The translations under genes were made by a program, and so were the position numbers. DNA of 64,000 nucleotides from Spizellomyces sp. 'palustris'. Lineage: Eukaryota; Chytridiomycota; Chytridiomycetes; Spizellomycetales; Spizellomycetaceae. The notes beneath the pieces are model-generated. The model was not told the origin of the DNA, ran no database searches, and saw nothing but the letters and a program-made list of their open reading frames with translations. This document shows, in pieces, positions 23,023-33,642 of the stretch. How positions within the stretch are numbered: position 1 is the stretch's first letter; each line of letters opens with the position of its first letter. Location of the stretch: the NCBI GenBank assembly GCA_006535965.1, contig QEAR01000072.1:42474-106473 (forward strand), given 5' to 3'.

Positions 23023-25231
23023 ATGACCGACGCTGACGAGAATTGGACATGGGAGGTTGGAGTTGGATTTGGAGTCGCTGGAATTGCAGTGGTGGTGATC
23101 CACCTTGTTACTACGATATGGTGGCTGTCGAAATGGCGATCTCCAGCTATTTGGAATCGAAGGTAATGTGTCTGCGTTGCCTACTGTAGACTTACGCTTA
23201 TCTCCGCATGCCATATTTCTAAATGATCCCGCTTTTCTTCCGGACTGTTTCTTTTGTTCTTCCAACAGTCCATACGTAACCTTGATACAAGCCATCCTCA
23301 GTTTAATGTATTTCGTTCAAAACTTTGCTCAAAGCGCCATTCCCCATATACCGTGCTTCATAACAGTATGGGGAAACAATTTTATTACGTCCCTCTGGTA
23401 CATGTGCGTAATATGTCGCTCGTAAGTACACTGGTATCGCCCATTTGGAAGCGTCTGGCAAATAGAATATTAACAGTTCGCTACAGATTACGATTGAAAC
23501 AGGAGAATGAAATGTTTGCTCGAAAGCTCGAGATTTTAAGTAGATGCGGGCCTGAATCCTCCGAACAGGCCCAAGCTCAGTCAATTTGGCGAAAGATGGT
23601 GGGCTTACGGTCCTCAGAGGCGCTCCGTGACAATCAACTACTCAAGTCGGATTCATATGGCGAGAACAAGTCAAATACAGGATATGCTTACCAGCCAGGT
23701 GCATTGGAGAATGTCCCGCCACTACCATCCCCTCTATACAATGATTTTACATTATTTTCTGTGACGAAAGAGAATGCACACCGACAGATCGAGGTCAACT
23801 GGTATCTCCGTCAACGGGCAGCAGCCATCGATCAATGGATGGCGAGAAACTTTGGACTTTCAGTGGCCTTTGTCTTTGTTGTGACTATGATCATACAGGT
23901 GACGACAAAGACACATCAAATATGGCCAACGATTGCATGGACCCACAGCTGCCCCATGGGATGGGAATTTCTCCCTGCATGGACCTTTGGCGTGGTATTC
24001 TTTTTTGTGGTGTGTCCCATCCTCCTCTGGAAGCTCCGTGCCACAAAAGACCCACACCTCGTACAGGTGGACGTTTACTTGTGCGTTGTCGTCGGTCTCC
24101 CCTTCTCCGTGCTTGGCCTCGTCTGGTGGGTATTTATAGATCCCAAATTCCCCAACTCCTTTTCGGCCGGCAATGTTTTCTTGATGATGGTGGCGATTAC
24201 GGGGCATATATCATCGATCGTTATGCCGCTATGGAAGGCAATCAGGGATGAGAAGCGAAAACGACGAAGAAAGTTGTTGATGAATTTGGAGCACTTTATC
24301 ATGGTTCTGGACGATCCCGTTTTGTCCTATGAGTTCAGGGCGTTTACCATTGCTGGTAAGTGGATACCGAAAATTGATGCAACAAGTTCTGTTTGGTACT
24401 AAAATCTTGTTACGAAAATCCACTTTCAGACTCGTGCGTAGAGCTCATAATCTTTTATCAAGAATATCAAAATCTACAGCGTCAAGCCCGTGCCATTCTT
24501 CTCAGCCACATCCCTCAAATAGGTGATGGAGGAGCCAATATAACCACTGATAATGTTCTGCACCCACTTTCGGGGTTCATTCGACGCCTCAGCAACTTTA
24601 TGCAGCAAACACCGGAAAATGTAGAAGATGCAGAGCAAGCTATTGGAATGGCATTGGCCAATCCTGCCTCGTTACCACCAAACTCCACTGTATCCCAACC
24701 CGACGACGCAGGCAGTCGTTCCATGTCATCAACATCCCCTGCGTCCCTTACGGGTTCCATCCGTCTATCCGCATCCATCCGCAAACACGTCCGAAGCATA
24801 TCAAATGGAAGCAGACACTCACCAAAACGAAGAGCTGCATTGGATGGATCTGCCATGCCTGCATCTTTGGATGACTTGGTCGCTGTTTCCCCCGTCCCAA
24901 AGGAGCTTCGGCCGTTGTTCGTCGGATTTTTCCAAATGTTTGTGAAGTATGATGCTCCGATGGCTGTCAATGTCTCGCATGAGGTATTACAATCAGTCAC
25001 GGGCAGGATTGAACGAAAGGAATTGGTAGTGGGTATGTTTGACAGAGTGAAAGACGAGGTGGTGAAAAATCTGGCAAGTATTGGACGCCCTGATAAAGTG
25101 GCCATGCAGGTTACTGACCAGTATTTTACTTTCAGTATTTGAACTGCTTTCCAAAGTTCCTTCAAATCGAACGCGCAAAGGGGAATTATCTGCCGCCTGA
25201 CGACAAGATCATAAAGCATTCCGCTGCATGA
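23023..25231 (+). CDS. seven-transmembrane protein with C-terminal RGS domain (GprK-like)
   Basis: Combines a receptor-like membrane part with an RGS domain, which speeds GTP hydrolysis by G-alpha, so it probably turns down or tunes heterotrimeric G signalling at the plasma membrane. Exons 23023-23162, 23269-23421, 23487-24355, 24430-25074 and 25137-25231 give 633 residues. Seven hydrophobic segments are visible: near residues 10-33, 51-66, 80-98, then FGLSVAFVFVVTMII, FGVVFFFVVCPILLW, LCVVVGLPFSVLGLVWW and NVFLMMVAITGHISSIV. The RGS starts at LDDPVLSYEFRAFTIADSC and resumes at LRPLFVGFFQMFVKYDAP after a Ser-rich insertion of about 125 residues, ending KNLYLNCFPKFL. The last intron (25075-25136) uses a GC donor (GCAAGT). 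With it, the RGS end is restored; otherwise the frame stops early. The ligand is unknown. Confidence 0.88.
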
Positions 25232-25506
25232 ACGAAAGCCGACGGGCAGATGAGTGGGCATATAAATGGATTGGACGGGCATTTGTCGATTGCATTTTGT
25301 ATTTATCAAAAGATCAATTTCACTGCTCACTCATTTGGCACTGCACGGACTGCAGCTGGGCGTTTTCCTCCCCTCAATACCCTTTTTTGTCAGTACCGAT
25401 TGATATATATTGACACATCTTTTGAATTTACATGTACGCATTAAATTACATGAGCCTTCTAGCCGCCATACAATTTACATTTAAAAACACAATCCGTGCA
25501 TTTTTC

Positions 25507-27140
25507 CTAAGCCGTTGAAAACCCCATCCCTACTATCCCCATTACCATCATCCCGAGAACAAGTCGCCAGTTGGCGACAACTCCTTTCCACGCAGCGGCC
25601 TCAACAGCCGCATCAATTGCCAGGTAAGGTGCCCACAACCTACCAGGGTTCCACGTTTCAGGGTTTCCGCCTTGCAATGCATGCACGGCTCGCTGGTATT
25701 TCTGGTCACCGTACACGACCCAGGCTTCTTTACATAGCTGTGTTATCGCTTCACCGGTCTGAAAGACCCGGTTGGGGAGCACTGGCCATCCGCTTCCATT
25801 CACGAGCGCAAAAGGGTACAAGAAATCCAGTGCACGCTGTATGCTTCGTCCGTCGCTGGTGCTGACTGTAAAGAGGTCCACTTCTAACCCTCCGTTCTGA
25901 GATAGTGTTCCTAATGCAAATAAACCTTGGACAAAGGTGACGGATGATTCCCAACTGGAAGTCTTGGCCAGCTCGACGGGAATATTCCCGTTTGGTGAAA
26001 TAGCACTAGCTATCCTGTATGACGACCGGTTCCGTAAAACTTGGGATGCATCGCTTGTGCGATTCAAATAAAGAAGCAGGCTGACTTCTTGGACATCGTA
26101 CCAGACGCCGCGGTAGTCGGTGCGCGAGGACTCGTACTGTCCGCGTGGAGAGGTTTGTAGCCATTGTAGGTACGCCGTCGTCCAGTTTGTGAAGGAGGCA
26201 ATGTCTTTAGATGTTAAAGATGGGGAGGTACGCAAGAGACTGACACCGTCGATTAATTCATAGAATGTTGACATGGCTGCAAAGATGATAAGAACCAAAA
26301 AAACAAATCCAGTCAGCTCGGCTATTAACTTTAGGAACGCAACATTTCCTGGTAGACTTTACCCATAAGGCTGCCATTAAAGGGTGCCAATGTGATCGAC
26401 GTAGCAGGGACCTGGCGTTTCATTCTGGCTACTCCTGCAGGGCGTCCTGGCCACCCAACAGGAATATGATCCCACACATCATCTGTTGTTGTTCCCGGCC
26501 AGCCGGGTGGAATGTTGCTAGGGATGGCCACCGTCTGCTGAGTCGATCTGCCTTTCACTACCTCAGCAAACTCCAATGTCGGATTCATTTTCGTGGCGTC
26601 GTCCAGAAACCATTGACGAAGCCTTTTCACTCCCATATCAGCATATCTCACATCCCCCGTCCAAAACCAAGCTAATCCTGCATTCCAGACATCCTCTACA
26701 ACCTTGGACAGCCACGCCTCATCTGTAACCTGCGTCGACTCGGGGTTTAGCCGTCCATCTATTCGCACATATGGGAGTCCATTCGCGGTCAGATTGTTTG
26801 GCCAAAAATATCTTGCAAGAGAGTAATAATCGTGTGGGTTGTTGGACGGTGCCAACTGACTTTTATTCTTGGCCGTCACAGTGTACACGGTTTGGTCGTC
26901 TACTGAAGCATTTCCGAGACGTGCCACGCGCTTGACAGCTGGATTCAGATCGTCCAGGCCGGATTGGTACAGGTCCCGGTTTCGCCAGAGATTGAACGCA
27001 TCAATGTAATACGTTTGAATGGAGTTTGGGAGGGGCTTTCCGGAAGCATCGGTGGGGTAAACTAGGCCGGATGCAAACGGAAGCGTCGCGAAAAGGATAA
27101 CAGCAAGGAGATAGCTGAGAAACGGTATCGTCGTGGCCAT
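25507..27140 (-). CDS. secreted alginate-lyase-domain protein, probably GPI-anchored
   Basis: Two exons, 27140-26339 and 26276-25507 (62-nt intron), 523 residues. The start at 27140 begins a signal peptide (FLSYLLAVILFATLPFASG); an earlier in-frame ATG at 27251 would bury it. The fold is that of the alginate lyase family (PF05426, alpha/alpha toroid): NPHDYYSLARYFWPN and GLPYVRIDGRLNPES (about residues 105-140), WFWTGDVRYADMGVKRLRQWF, then MNPTLEFAEVVKG. In the second exon YRGVWYDVQEVSLLLYL matches the family NNHG-WYD-Q region, here with the Asn-His replaced by Tyr-Arg. The C-terminus is hydrophobic (LVLGMMVMGIVGMGF), as for GPI attachment or a membrane anchor. It is convergent with the 7TM-RGS gene, 275 bases between stops. 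True substrate unknown; loss of the His calls activity into question. Confidence 0.85.
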
Positions 27141-27713
27141 GCCCGTCTTCCTCAAACGGTAGCGAGATCTACTGCACAGAAACTGCAAAAGGCAGACGAG
27201 TGATACTCTATGTACACATGAGCTCCGTAGGTACTTTCCAGACATATACACTGCGTACCGCTAATTCGCTGGATCCTTGCACATATACCGTCTACAAAAT
27301 GAAAAAGAGCGGGAATTAAACATTAACCATCCGGATCTTTGTTCTGCGCGTCTTCCACGCGTTTCTTGGATTATGTCATGAACGCGACAACGTTCTCTTG
27401 AAAGTCCTTCTACTAAACCCGGAAGCACATGTCCTTCTCACAAACAATTGATTCGCTTTGAACGGTGTCATGTGGGAAGCATCCATCCAAAGTAATGCAT
27501 ATTTTGAACAAATTACTGGCAGCTCGTTCATAAGTGATGGGGACATATCACAAGATGGAAGATATAAACAAACAATGAGCACGACCTTATTGTACATGAC
27601 ATAAGTTACTCCAAAAGTTCGGTCGGCCGTTCATTCTACCCCTAAGCCGCATTCACCCAATGCGATAAAACTCGGGTCATTCACACCCGAATCGTGTCTA
27701 TCGACACCTTCCC
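27141..27713. other. intergenic, no gene seen
   Basis: Upstream region of the lyase-like gene and downstream region of the R3H gene, both on the minus strand. No coding signal. Confidence 0.5.
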
Positions 27714-28801
27714 CTATCCAAGTTGTTTATGCAAAGAGGTAATCAAAGAACGACCTGCATGGGCGCAACTTGTCAAATGCAGAAGACCCAGGAGGATGAA
27801 TGTAAGTAAAGCGCTTGCCGTCAACGGTATCCTCACCTGGATATACACACTGTCAGTAGGCAAATTAGAGTAATGATGTGGGACGATAAACTTACTGTGA
27901 GAAGGAAGTAAATAGTAACGGCACATGGCGTGAACAAGTAAGCGGAGAAAGCTATCCCTAATCTCCAAGCAGATGGGTCCCAGATCTGGCGAGCTTGCAT
28001 TTCTCACAGAAAATTCCTCTTCCACTACTTCTATGGCATCAAGTCGAACCCATCCATCTTCGTCCTGGTCTTCCTTCGCGCCAACGAAAGCATGCTTGAG
28101 GACCACCTGTTCAAACTTTTTGATGGATTCCTGAGCACATCCCGTACGACGAATTTGCTGCCTCAACCGACGATCGTTTTTGGTAAGATTGGATTCACCC
28201 GCTACAATCTTTCTTGTGGTCATTCGGTATCCACGAGTTGAAGCGTAATGAATGATGTGGATCCGATGGGGTTGGTCCGTCGATGCGTTTATCATGGCGT
28301 GATAAAGTTCATTTTTGGAAATTTCAGAAAAAGCACAGGGAGGTCGAGGCATATGGTATCCAGGGTTCATGTCTTGCGGACTCTGGAAATCAGGATCGTG
28401 CTTTGACGTGGCGACAATGGGATGATCTGTGAAATGATCTACAGAGGAAAGAGTGTCGTCAGTTACCGTTGGGAGTGTCAGGTTGCAAGTTATCACTCGA
28501 ATGCATCGCGGTATGCAAAGCATGCAGACTTACTATTGTCGTGACGTCGCCTCCGCCGAGATCCAACCTTCCCAATGCGTAACCGCTTAGCAAGAGAATC
28601 CCTGCACGCAACCCATCGTTTCTTTTTGGGTGAGGGTGTGTGCAATGCAACCGGCAAAGAGTCGTTGCACGGCGCCGCAGCTTCAAGGTGAACCACTGGC
28701 AACCGGGGAGGCGTTTCGACCACCACAGTTGCCAAAGTTGAAACCGCAGGAGCTCCCAGAGTCGTCCCACCAACAGTGGACCTACGGCAAAGGCGACCCA
28801 T
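27714..28801 (-). CDS. R3H-domain protein (R3HDM4-like)
   Basis: Probable single-stranded nucleic-acid-binding protein. Exons 28801-28534, 28438-27896 and 27754-27714 give 283 residues. The N-terminal half has the arginine-rich stretch SRRRRRHDNN found in the R3H-associated N-terminal domain. The R3H core lies near the end (SFLRLLVHAMCRYYLLPSH), with Arg and His three residues apart, which names the domain. The 3' end is the weak point: besides the single 141-nt intron used here, a 13-nt microexon (27849-27837) with its own consensus splice sites could be included, which would end the protein at 27727 with a different tail. It is divergent to tRNA-Leu and the UPF0598 gene. Confidence 0.75.
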
Positions 28802-29606
28802 TTTTAGAGGGAATTATTACGCCCTACCGCGCGACCAGCTACTGCGGCAGTTCTCAGCTGCAGGTTTGCGCCTCCCCAAAGTCCTCTCACATACCTCCGC
28901 TCACGGCCTGGCCGGGGCGTAGCCGCATCAACAGCCATAGTATCCTTTATACAACCAAATGCCGCGAGCTATAGATAAGGGGAATGTTCCAGTGGCCTTT
29001 GGTAAAAGATAACTGCGTCGTTTGAGTCTTGTTATGCAGTTGACAACGTAGATGCGGCCGTTCAAGAGTCGGATAAGTGCGCGACAAAGAGTTGCAAGTC
29101 AAGCCCAATGGGGAGAAGAAAAACGAAGGCTGCGGGGAAGTTTTAGAAAGCAAATGTACGCTGCTTTTCCACGAGGGCCCAGCGCTGCAGCGGATTGGGA
29201 GGAGATTTGGGAGTGTCCAAGCCACACCCTAGAAGCCGGGTCATCGCGACGCGTGACTTGTTTTTGTGTGGAAGCAAACAGGTCTGATGAACAAAACGAT
29301 ATGTCATGCCGTCTATAACCCAAAGAAGGTGCTTTTCATTCCGCTAATGACATGCATAGGATCTCAATTGAATTAGATGAATCAAAGGATCCGGTATCGG
29401 ATATCATTCCAATAATCTTGTTAATGATTAGATCAAGGCAATATAGACCACCCTTTGACGTGTGCCCCCTCCGCCTGCTGCTGCAACCGTCTTGTATCCG
29501 TTCATTAGTCAACTACAGGGTTGAAACTTTGACGACGGCATGTCGGCTGAATATGTGAATGTTCATTACAAGATAATAACTAACAAAATCTCTTTAGAAA
29601 CTCTAT
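28802..29606. other. intergenic between R3H gene and tRNA-Leu
   Basis: No gene supported. Frames on both strands near 28950-29320 overlap each other and carry no recognisable motif. Confidence 0.5.
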
Positions 29607-29689
29607 GGGTGTTTGGCCGAGTTGGTCTAAGGCGCTACGTTCAGGTCGTAGTCTCTCCGGAGGCGTGAGTTCGAATCTCACAGCACCCA
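29607..29689 (+). tRNA. tRNA-Leu(CAG)
   Basis: Acceptor stem GGGTGTT pairs with AGCACCC (29682-29688), with discriminator A at 29689. The D-arm holds the A box (TGGCCGAGTTGG). The anticodon stem CTACG/CGTAG encloses loop TTCAGGT, so the anticodon is CAG at 29642-29644 and reads CUG as leucine. A long variable arm (TCTCTCCGGAGGC) is the class II mark of tRNA-Leu. The T-arm GTGAGTTCGAATCTCAC holds the B box. There is no intron. CCA is not encoded, as expected in eukaryotes. Confidence 0.96.
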
Positions 29690-29708
29690 TTACCGAAAAC
29701 AATGGTCC

Positions 29709-29713
29709 TTTTT
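29709..29713 (+). terminator. Pol III T-run after tRNA-Leu
   Basis: TTTTT begins 20 nt after the tRNA end, the expected RNA polymerase III stop. Confidence 0.7.
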
Positions 29714-29855
29714 GTTGGTCCACTCAATCCTCGTCCAGCACACCCTTTTTTGGAACCTGATATCTAGGCATGCACAAAGGTGGTTCGCAAGAGCCTGCTT
29801 CCTGAACCAAGTCGCTTGCCTAGTTGTCGGCATCGCTTCTGCGCGCGTTGCACTG

Positions 29856-30803
29856 ATGCGAAGCATTTCGAGCACGGTGCACATGGGCTGCAAGATAACA
29901 GCTCCTGGTCAATGGCGAACAAAGTTGCAAACAAGGGCACTAAAGACAGTGGTGAAGGCAAGAGCGCCCATCCGCGAATACTTTTACTACATTGATGTCC
30001 ATGGACAGGTTGGTTAATGCTTGTTTGTCTGTGCTCATATTGGTACTATAAATAAAGCAGCGCTACTGGTAATAACGCCGTTCATTTACCTTTGTGCAGC
30101 TGTTTTTACATGATACTGTTCCCCGAAACTTTACAACATGTATGTCTACAGGCTACATAACATGCGTTGCGCTGTTTGCTGTTAGTTTTCTTCGTGAGGT
30201 GTGCTCAATATTTAAACTTGCTACAGGCTTCAAGGATAAACGATTTCTCGATTTCTTCTTTTCACGACTCCGTTTGAATGACTTGCAGCAGGCTCACGCC
30301 CGAGATGGCTATCGATATGTGAGCCCGTGCGGACGGGAGATGAACTATGTCCAGGCGGAGGATGGTGAGTAGGTTGAAGCATCTATGTTTTTTTGTCCTG
30401 CATGCGGATAGTGGGATGATCGTCTTATGCATTGCTGGCCTAGCCCCGATTGTGTTTCAAGATTTGACGTCAGATGGTCAGTTGTGCTGTTTGATAGGAC
30501 AAAATGGGGGAGCCTAATGTGTCATATGTAGGCTCTCAACTCACGTACGCTGGTTCACATGTCCACCCCTTCTCGCCCTCCTCCCTCTACATGTCCGCCA
30601 CGTCTGGTCGTCTTTATCATCCGCTCCCTTCTGCCCTAAATCTATCACCAACGTGGATGCTGGACGACAGGCGAACGTCGATACCACCACTAGGTCTCCT
30701 CCGGTCTTCTTTGGTGCTAGCAAAACTATTTGATAAACTTAATGTGGAGAATGGGAGTGTGCAGTGGAATGGACAGGAATTTGCACTTCATGTAATTGAT
30801 TAG
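29856..30803 (+). CDS. UPF0598 family protein (C8orf82-like)
   Basis: Conserved eukaryotic protein of unknown role, thought to be mitochondrial in animals. Exons 29856-30008, 30100-30139, 30227-30364, 30444-30476 and 30532-30803 give 211 residues. Family blocks run in order: REYFYYIDVHGQ, LFLHDTVPRNFTTCFKDK, RFLDFFFSRLRLND, YRYVSPCGREMNYVQAED, APIVFQDL, LTYAGSHVHPF and TSGRLYHPLP. The start chosen gives an N-terminus rich in Arg/Ser/Thr without early acidic residues, as for mitochondrial import; the frame is open further upstream but would begin just after the tRNA gene. Exon 4 is only 33 nt (residues APIVFQDLTSDG), and exon 2 is 40 nt. Confidence 0.9.
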
Positions 30804-31114
30804 ATGAGTCTTGGGAGGATAGTTGTCATTATCATACTTGATCACCTGTGGATCTCTCGTGCTATACATGGGGTCGCTGGATGACTGAGAGCGATTATAT
30901 AAAGTTATTGTTATCTGTTTCTTTGTCTCCTGCTTGACCGGGCCAAAGACTGAATGTTTCGAGATTGGGGTTTTGGCATTTTGACTTTCAAGGTTTTTGT
31001 AGAATTTCGAATGTTCTATTTCGTAAGCGCGGAATAATTATAAGCTATGACGCTGCAATTCTGCATTGCCTCTTCCAACCAACCCATCTTGCGTTTCCCT
31101 GGTGTGAAGGGCCC
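30804..31114. other. short intergenic region before DDB2
   Basis: About 310 bases between the UPF0598 stop and the DDB2 start on the same strand. It holds no further gene and must contain the DDB2 promoter. Confidence 0.6.
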
Positions 31115-33519
31115 ATGCCTTCAATGAAACGCCAACATAATTCAGGAGGCGATGCTCAGGAACCTAACAGAAAGCGGATCGCTCGGACGAGAATTGATCT
31201 GTCAAGCGAGCATTTCGACGTGTTCCAGGACAACGACGAGTCTCAGGACGCCGAGGGAGACGAGGGAGGGGACAAGGATGTCGGAAGCGTCAACCAAGAC
31301 TCAGTCATTGAGGAGGAAGATTCATCGGCAAGTCGCTTGAAGACTCTTGGCGCAAAACTCCACAAGTCTTTCGCATTTCAAGGTACGACCCTATCTTCAG
31401 ATACAAATAGCGGGTCGGTAGTGTGAGTAAGCGATGCTACATGTTAGGTTCAGCTGCTTCGTTTACTCGTAGCACGAGAAAGACACGATTTACTGAAGCG
31501 GCATCCTCTGCTCGAGCTGCACGACCCACCGTTCCGGCATCGCGAACAAGAAAAGGAAAAGAAAAAGCAACTGAAGCCGCACATACTCCATCTATTCAAT
31601 CCAAACCTACCTTCTCTCAACGGATCGAGCATCCCGCTCGATCCATTAACGACGTAACGACCCCCACCATTTTTAACCCATTCCGACCATATCGGCACAC
31701 ACTTCACCCATCGGTCTACCTCCTCAGCCCATTAGGAACACTCACCCCTCTTCACACGTCCCACATCCTCGCATCCTGGTCGCTTCCAACCTATGCCGCG
31801 CGTATACGCCAACTGCGTGTCTCGCGCACCGCAGCCTACTTTGATCGTCGGGTGACATGTATCGAGTGGCATCCAGACACGAAGTTTCCCGCGGTGTTGG
31901 CAATGGGGTCTAAAGGAGGTGATCTGGTCTGGTGGGATTACGAGAAGAATGCAAGGCATGCAGGATACGTTGGGGAGGATGGAGATGATGGCACGAATGA
32001 TGGGGAGAGTGTTCCGTACTTGTATGGGAGAGGGCCTGGTGGCTCCATTACAGCGGTGCGTGTTGACCACGTTAATCGTGTGAGCGTTGCTATTTTGCTG
32101 AAAACGAGTGGCTGGACAATCTAGATGCGATTCCACCCAACAGAAGCCAACATGGTATATGTCCAAGCATCATCTTCAAAGGATATGTCATCCGCTAATA
32201 ATCCCTATATATCTGTTTTCACTGTTTCGCGAAGATCTACACCACCTCCATCGATGGCACTGTCCGCAAGCAAGATTTCGAGGGTCGACACGGGCGAGTA
32301 TTCCTTGACACGCTCCACCGGGAAAAATGGTACACAGCTCTCGACATTTCTCCCCGTCTGCAGATGTTGATGGTGGGCAGTAATACCGGATATGCGACGC
32401 TGGCAGATATGGATGGATGTGCAATGTGGAGTGGACGGCTGCATAAAGCCAAGTGCCATGATGTGGAGTTTCATCCTGTGGAAGAGAATGTTGTTTGTAC
32501 GGCTGGAAATGATAGAGTAGGTTAGCTTTGGTTTGCGTACAGATTGGTTTGGGTGAGTATGGTATACTGATCCATTGGCTTATAGGTAGTTAAACTCTGG
32601 GATCTTCGCATGATGAAAAAAGACTGGAAGGAAGGAGACCTTGGTGTACCCTTGAACATATTAGAACATGAAGGCGTCGTTACGGCAGGTAAGATAGTCT
32701 CGATTCTCGGTTTTGTTCACTCAACCGAGAGGCGAGTCTGACCCATTGTATTTTGCAGCCACATTTTCAACACTTGCGCCGTATACTCTCTTAACAACCT
32801 CTCAGGATAGTGTAAGCGTTCTGTCGCGTTCCCTATTTTGCCATCCCCCGCTGACTATGGCTGCATCTAGCAATGTCGTCTATATGATAACCCACTCACA
32901 CATTCCTCCCCGTCCTACATCATGTCCCATCCGCACCGACCGTTCCAGCATCTAACCGCCATCCGCGCAACATGGTCCCCCGTGCACCCTGACTTGTTTG
33001 TTATTGGGCGATACCCGGACACCACGACGGATCGACGGACGGTGGATGTGTTCCGATTTTGTCCTGGATTGACGGGTGTGGAGTGTGTTGCGCGGATTGG
33101 AGATTCTCGAGTGGGTGGAATCCAATGTGTGAGTGGATGGAGGATGTGAATTTTGATGTCAACTGTCAGGAGAGGTTATTGATTATTTGCAAATATGGCA
33201 GCTCGCAAAGTTCAACAGAATGGGAGACGTGCTTGCCACATGTTCAGGTATGTTGGAAAACGCAAAAAGCATGGTGTGGACTCACTGTCGCCTAATCTTT
33301 CCTGTCGCATCAGGGTTCACGACCTACGTGTGGACGGTGCCTTCCGACACCGACGATAATAACGACGGTAACGGGCCCAAGGGCCGTCCGGGGGGAGGTG
33401 GACCCAGTGGGGGAAACAAACCGAGCATGTATGGACGGGGGGATGGAAAGGGCAAGAAACGTAATGACGCCAACAACCAGAAAGGTGTGAAGGGGAAACG
33501 AGGAATAAGGGGCGAATAG
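31115..33519 (+). CDS. DDB2: DDB2-like WD40 damaged-DNA-binding protein
   Basis: Finds UV lesions for nucleotide excision repair and serves as receptor of CUL4-DDB1 ubiquitin ligase in the nucleus. Nine exons: 31115-31382, 31448-32055, 32125-32154, 32235-32516, 32586-32688, 32759-32811, 32871-33128, 33202-33247 and 33314-33519; 617 residues. The WD40 part begins at [17 protein letters not shown] and [15 protein letters not shown]; then [57 protein letters not shown] (the WDxR-type motif that contacts DDB1) and [17 protein letters not shown] with VIGRYPD. The last is the DNA-binding hairpin region in animal DDB2. The N-terminal 180 residues are acidic, then basic (RTRKGKEKA). Exon 3 is 30 nt. 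The C-terminus is an unusual Gly/Lys-rich tail ([13 protein letters not shown]) after the last blade, not seen in animal DDB2. Confidence 0.92.
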
Positions 33520-33642
33520 GAAATATCCTTGTATTTCAGCACTAAGGGCATCGGAACGCATAATCCTATGTTATATTGCTGTCTAAAAAAAAACCTAAAC
33601 ATGATGCACAATTAATGAGCGGTATATGGATCCCCTTGTCCT

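Noticed and set aside
29712-29855. N-terminal extension of the UPF0598 protein
   Set aside because: It would start just past the tRNA-Leu end and within the Pol III terminator region; homology begins later and the 29856 start gives a plausible presequence.
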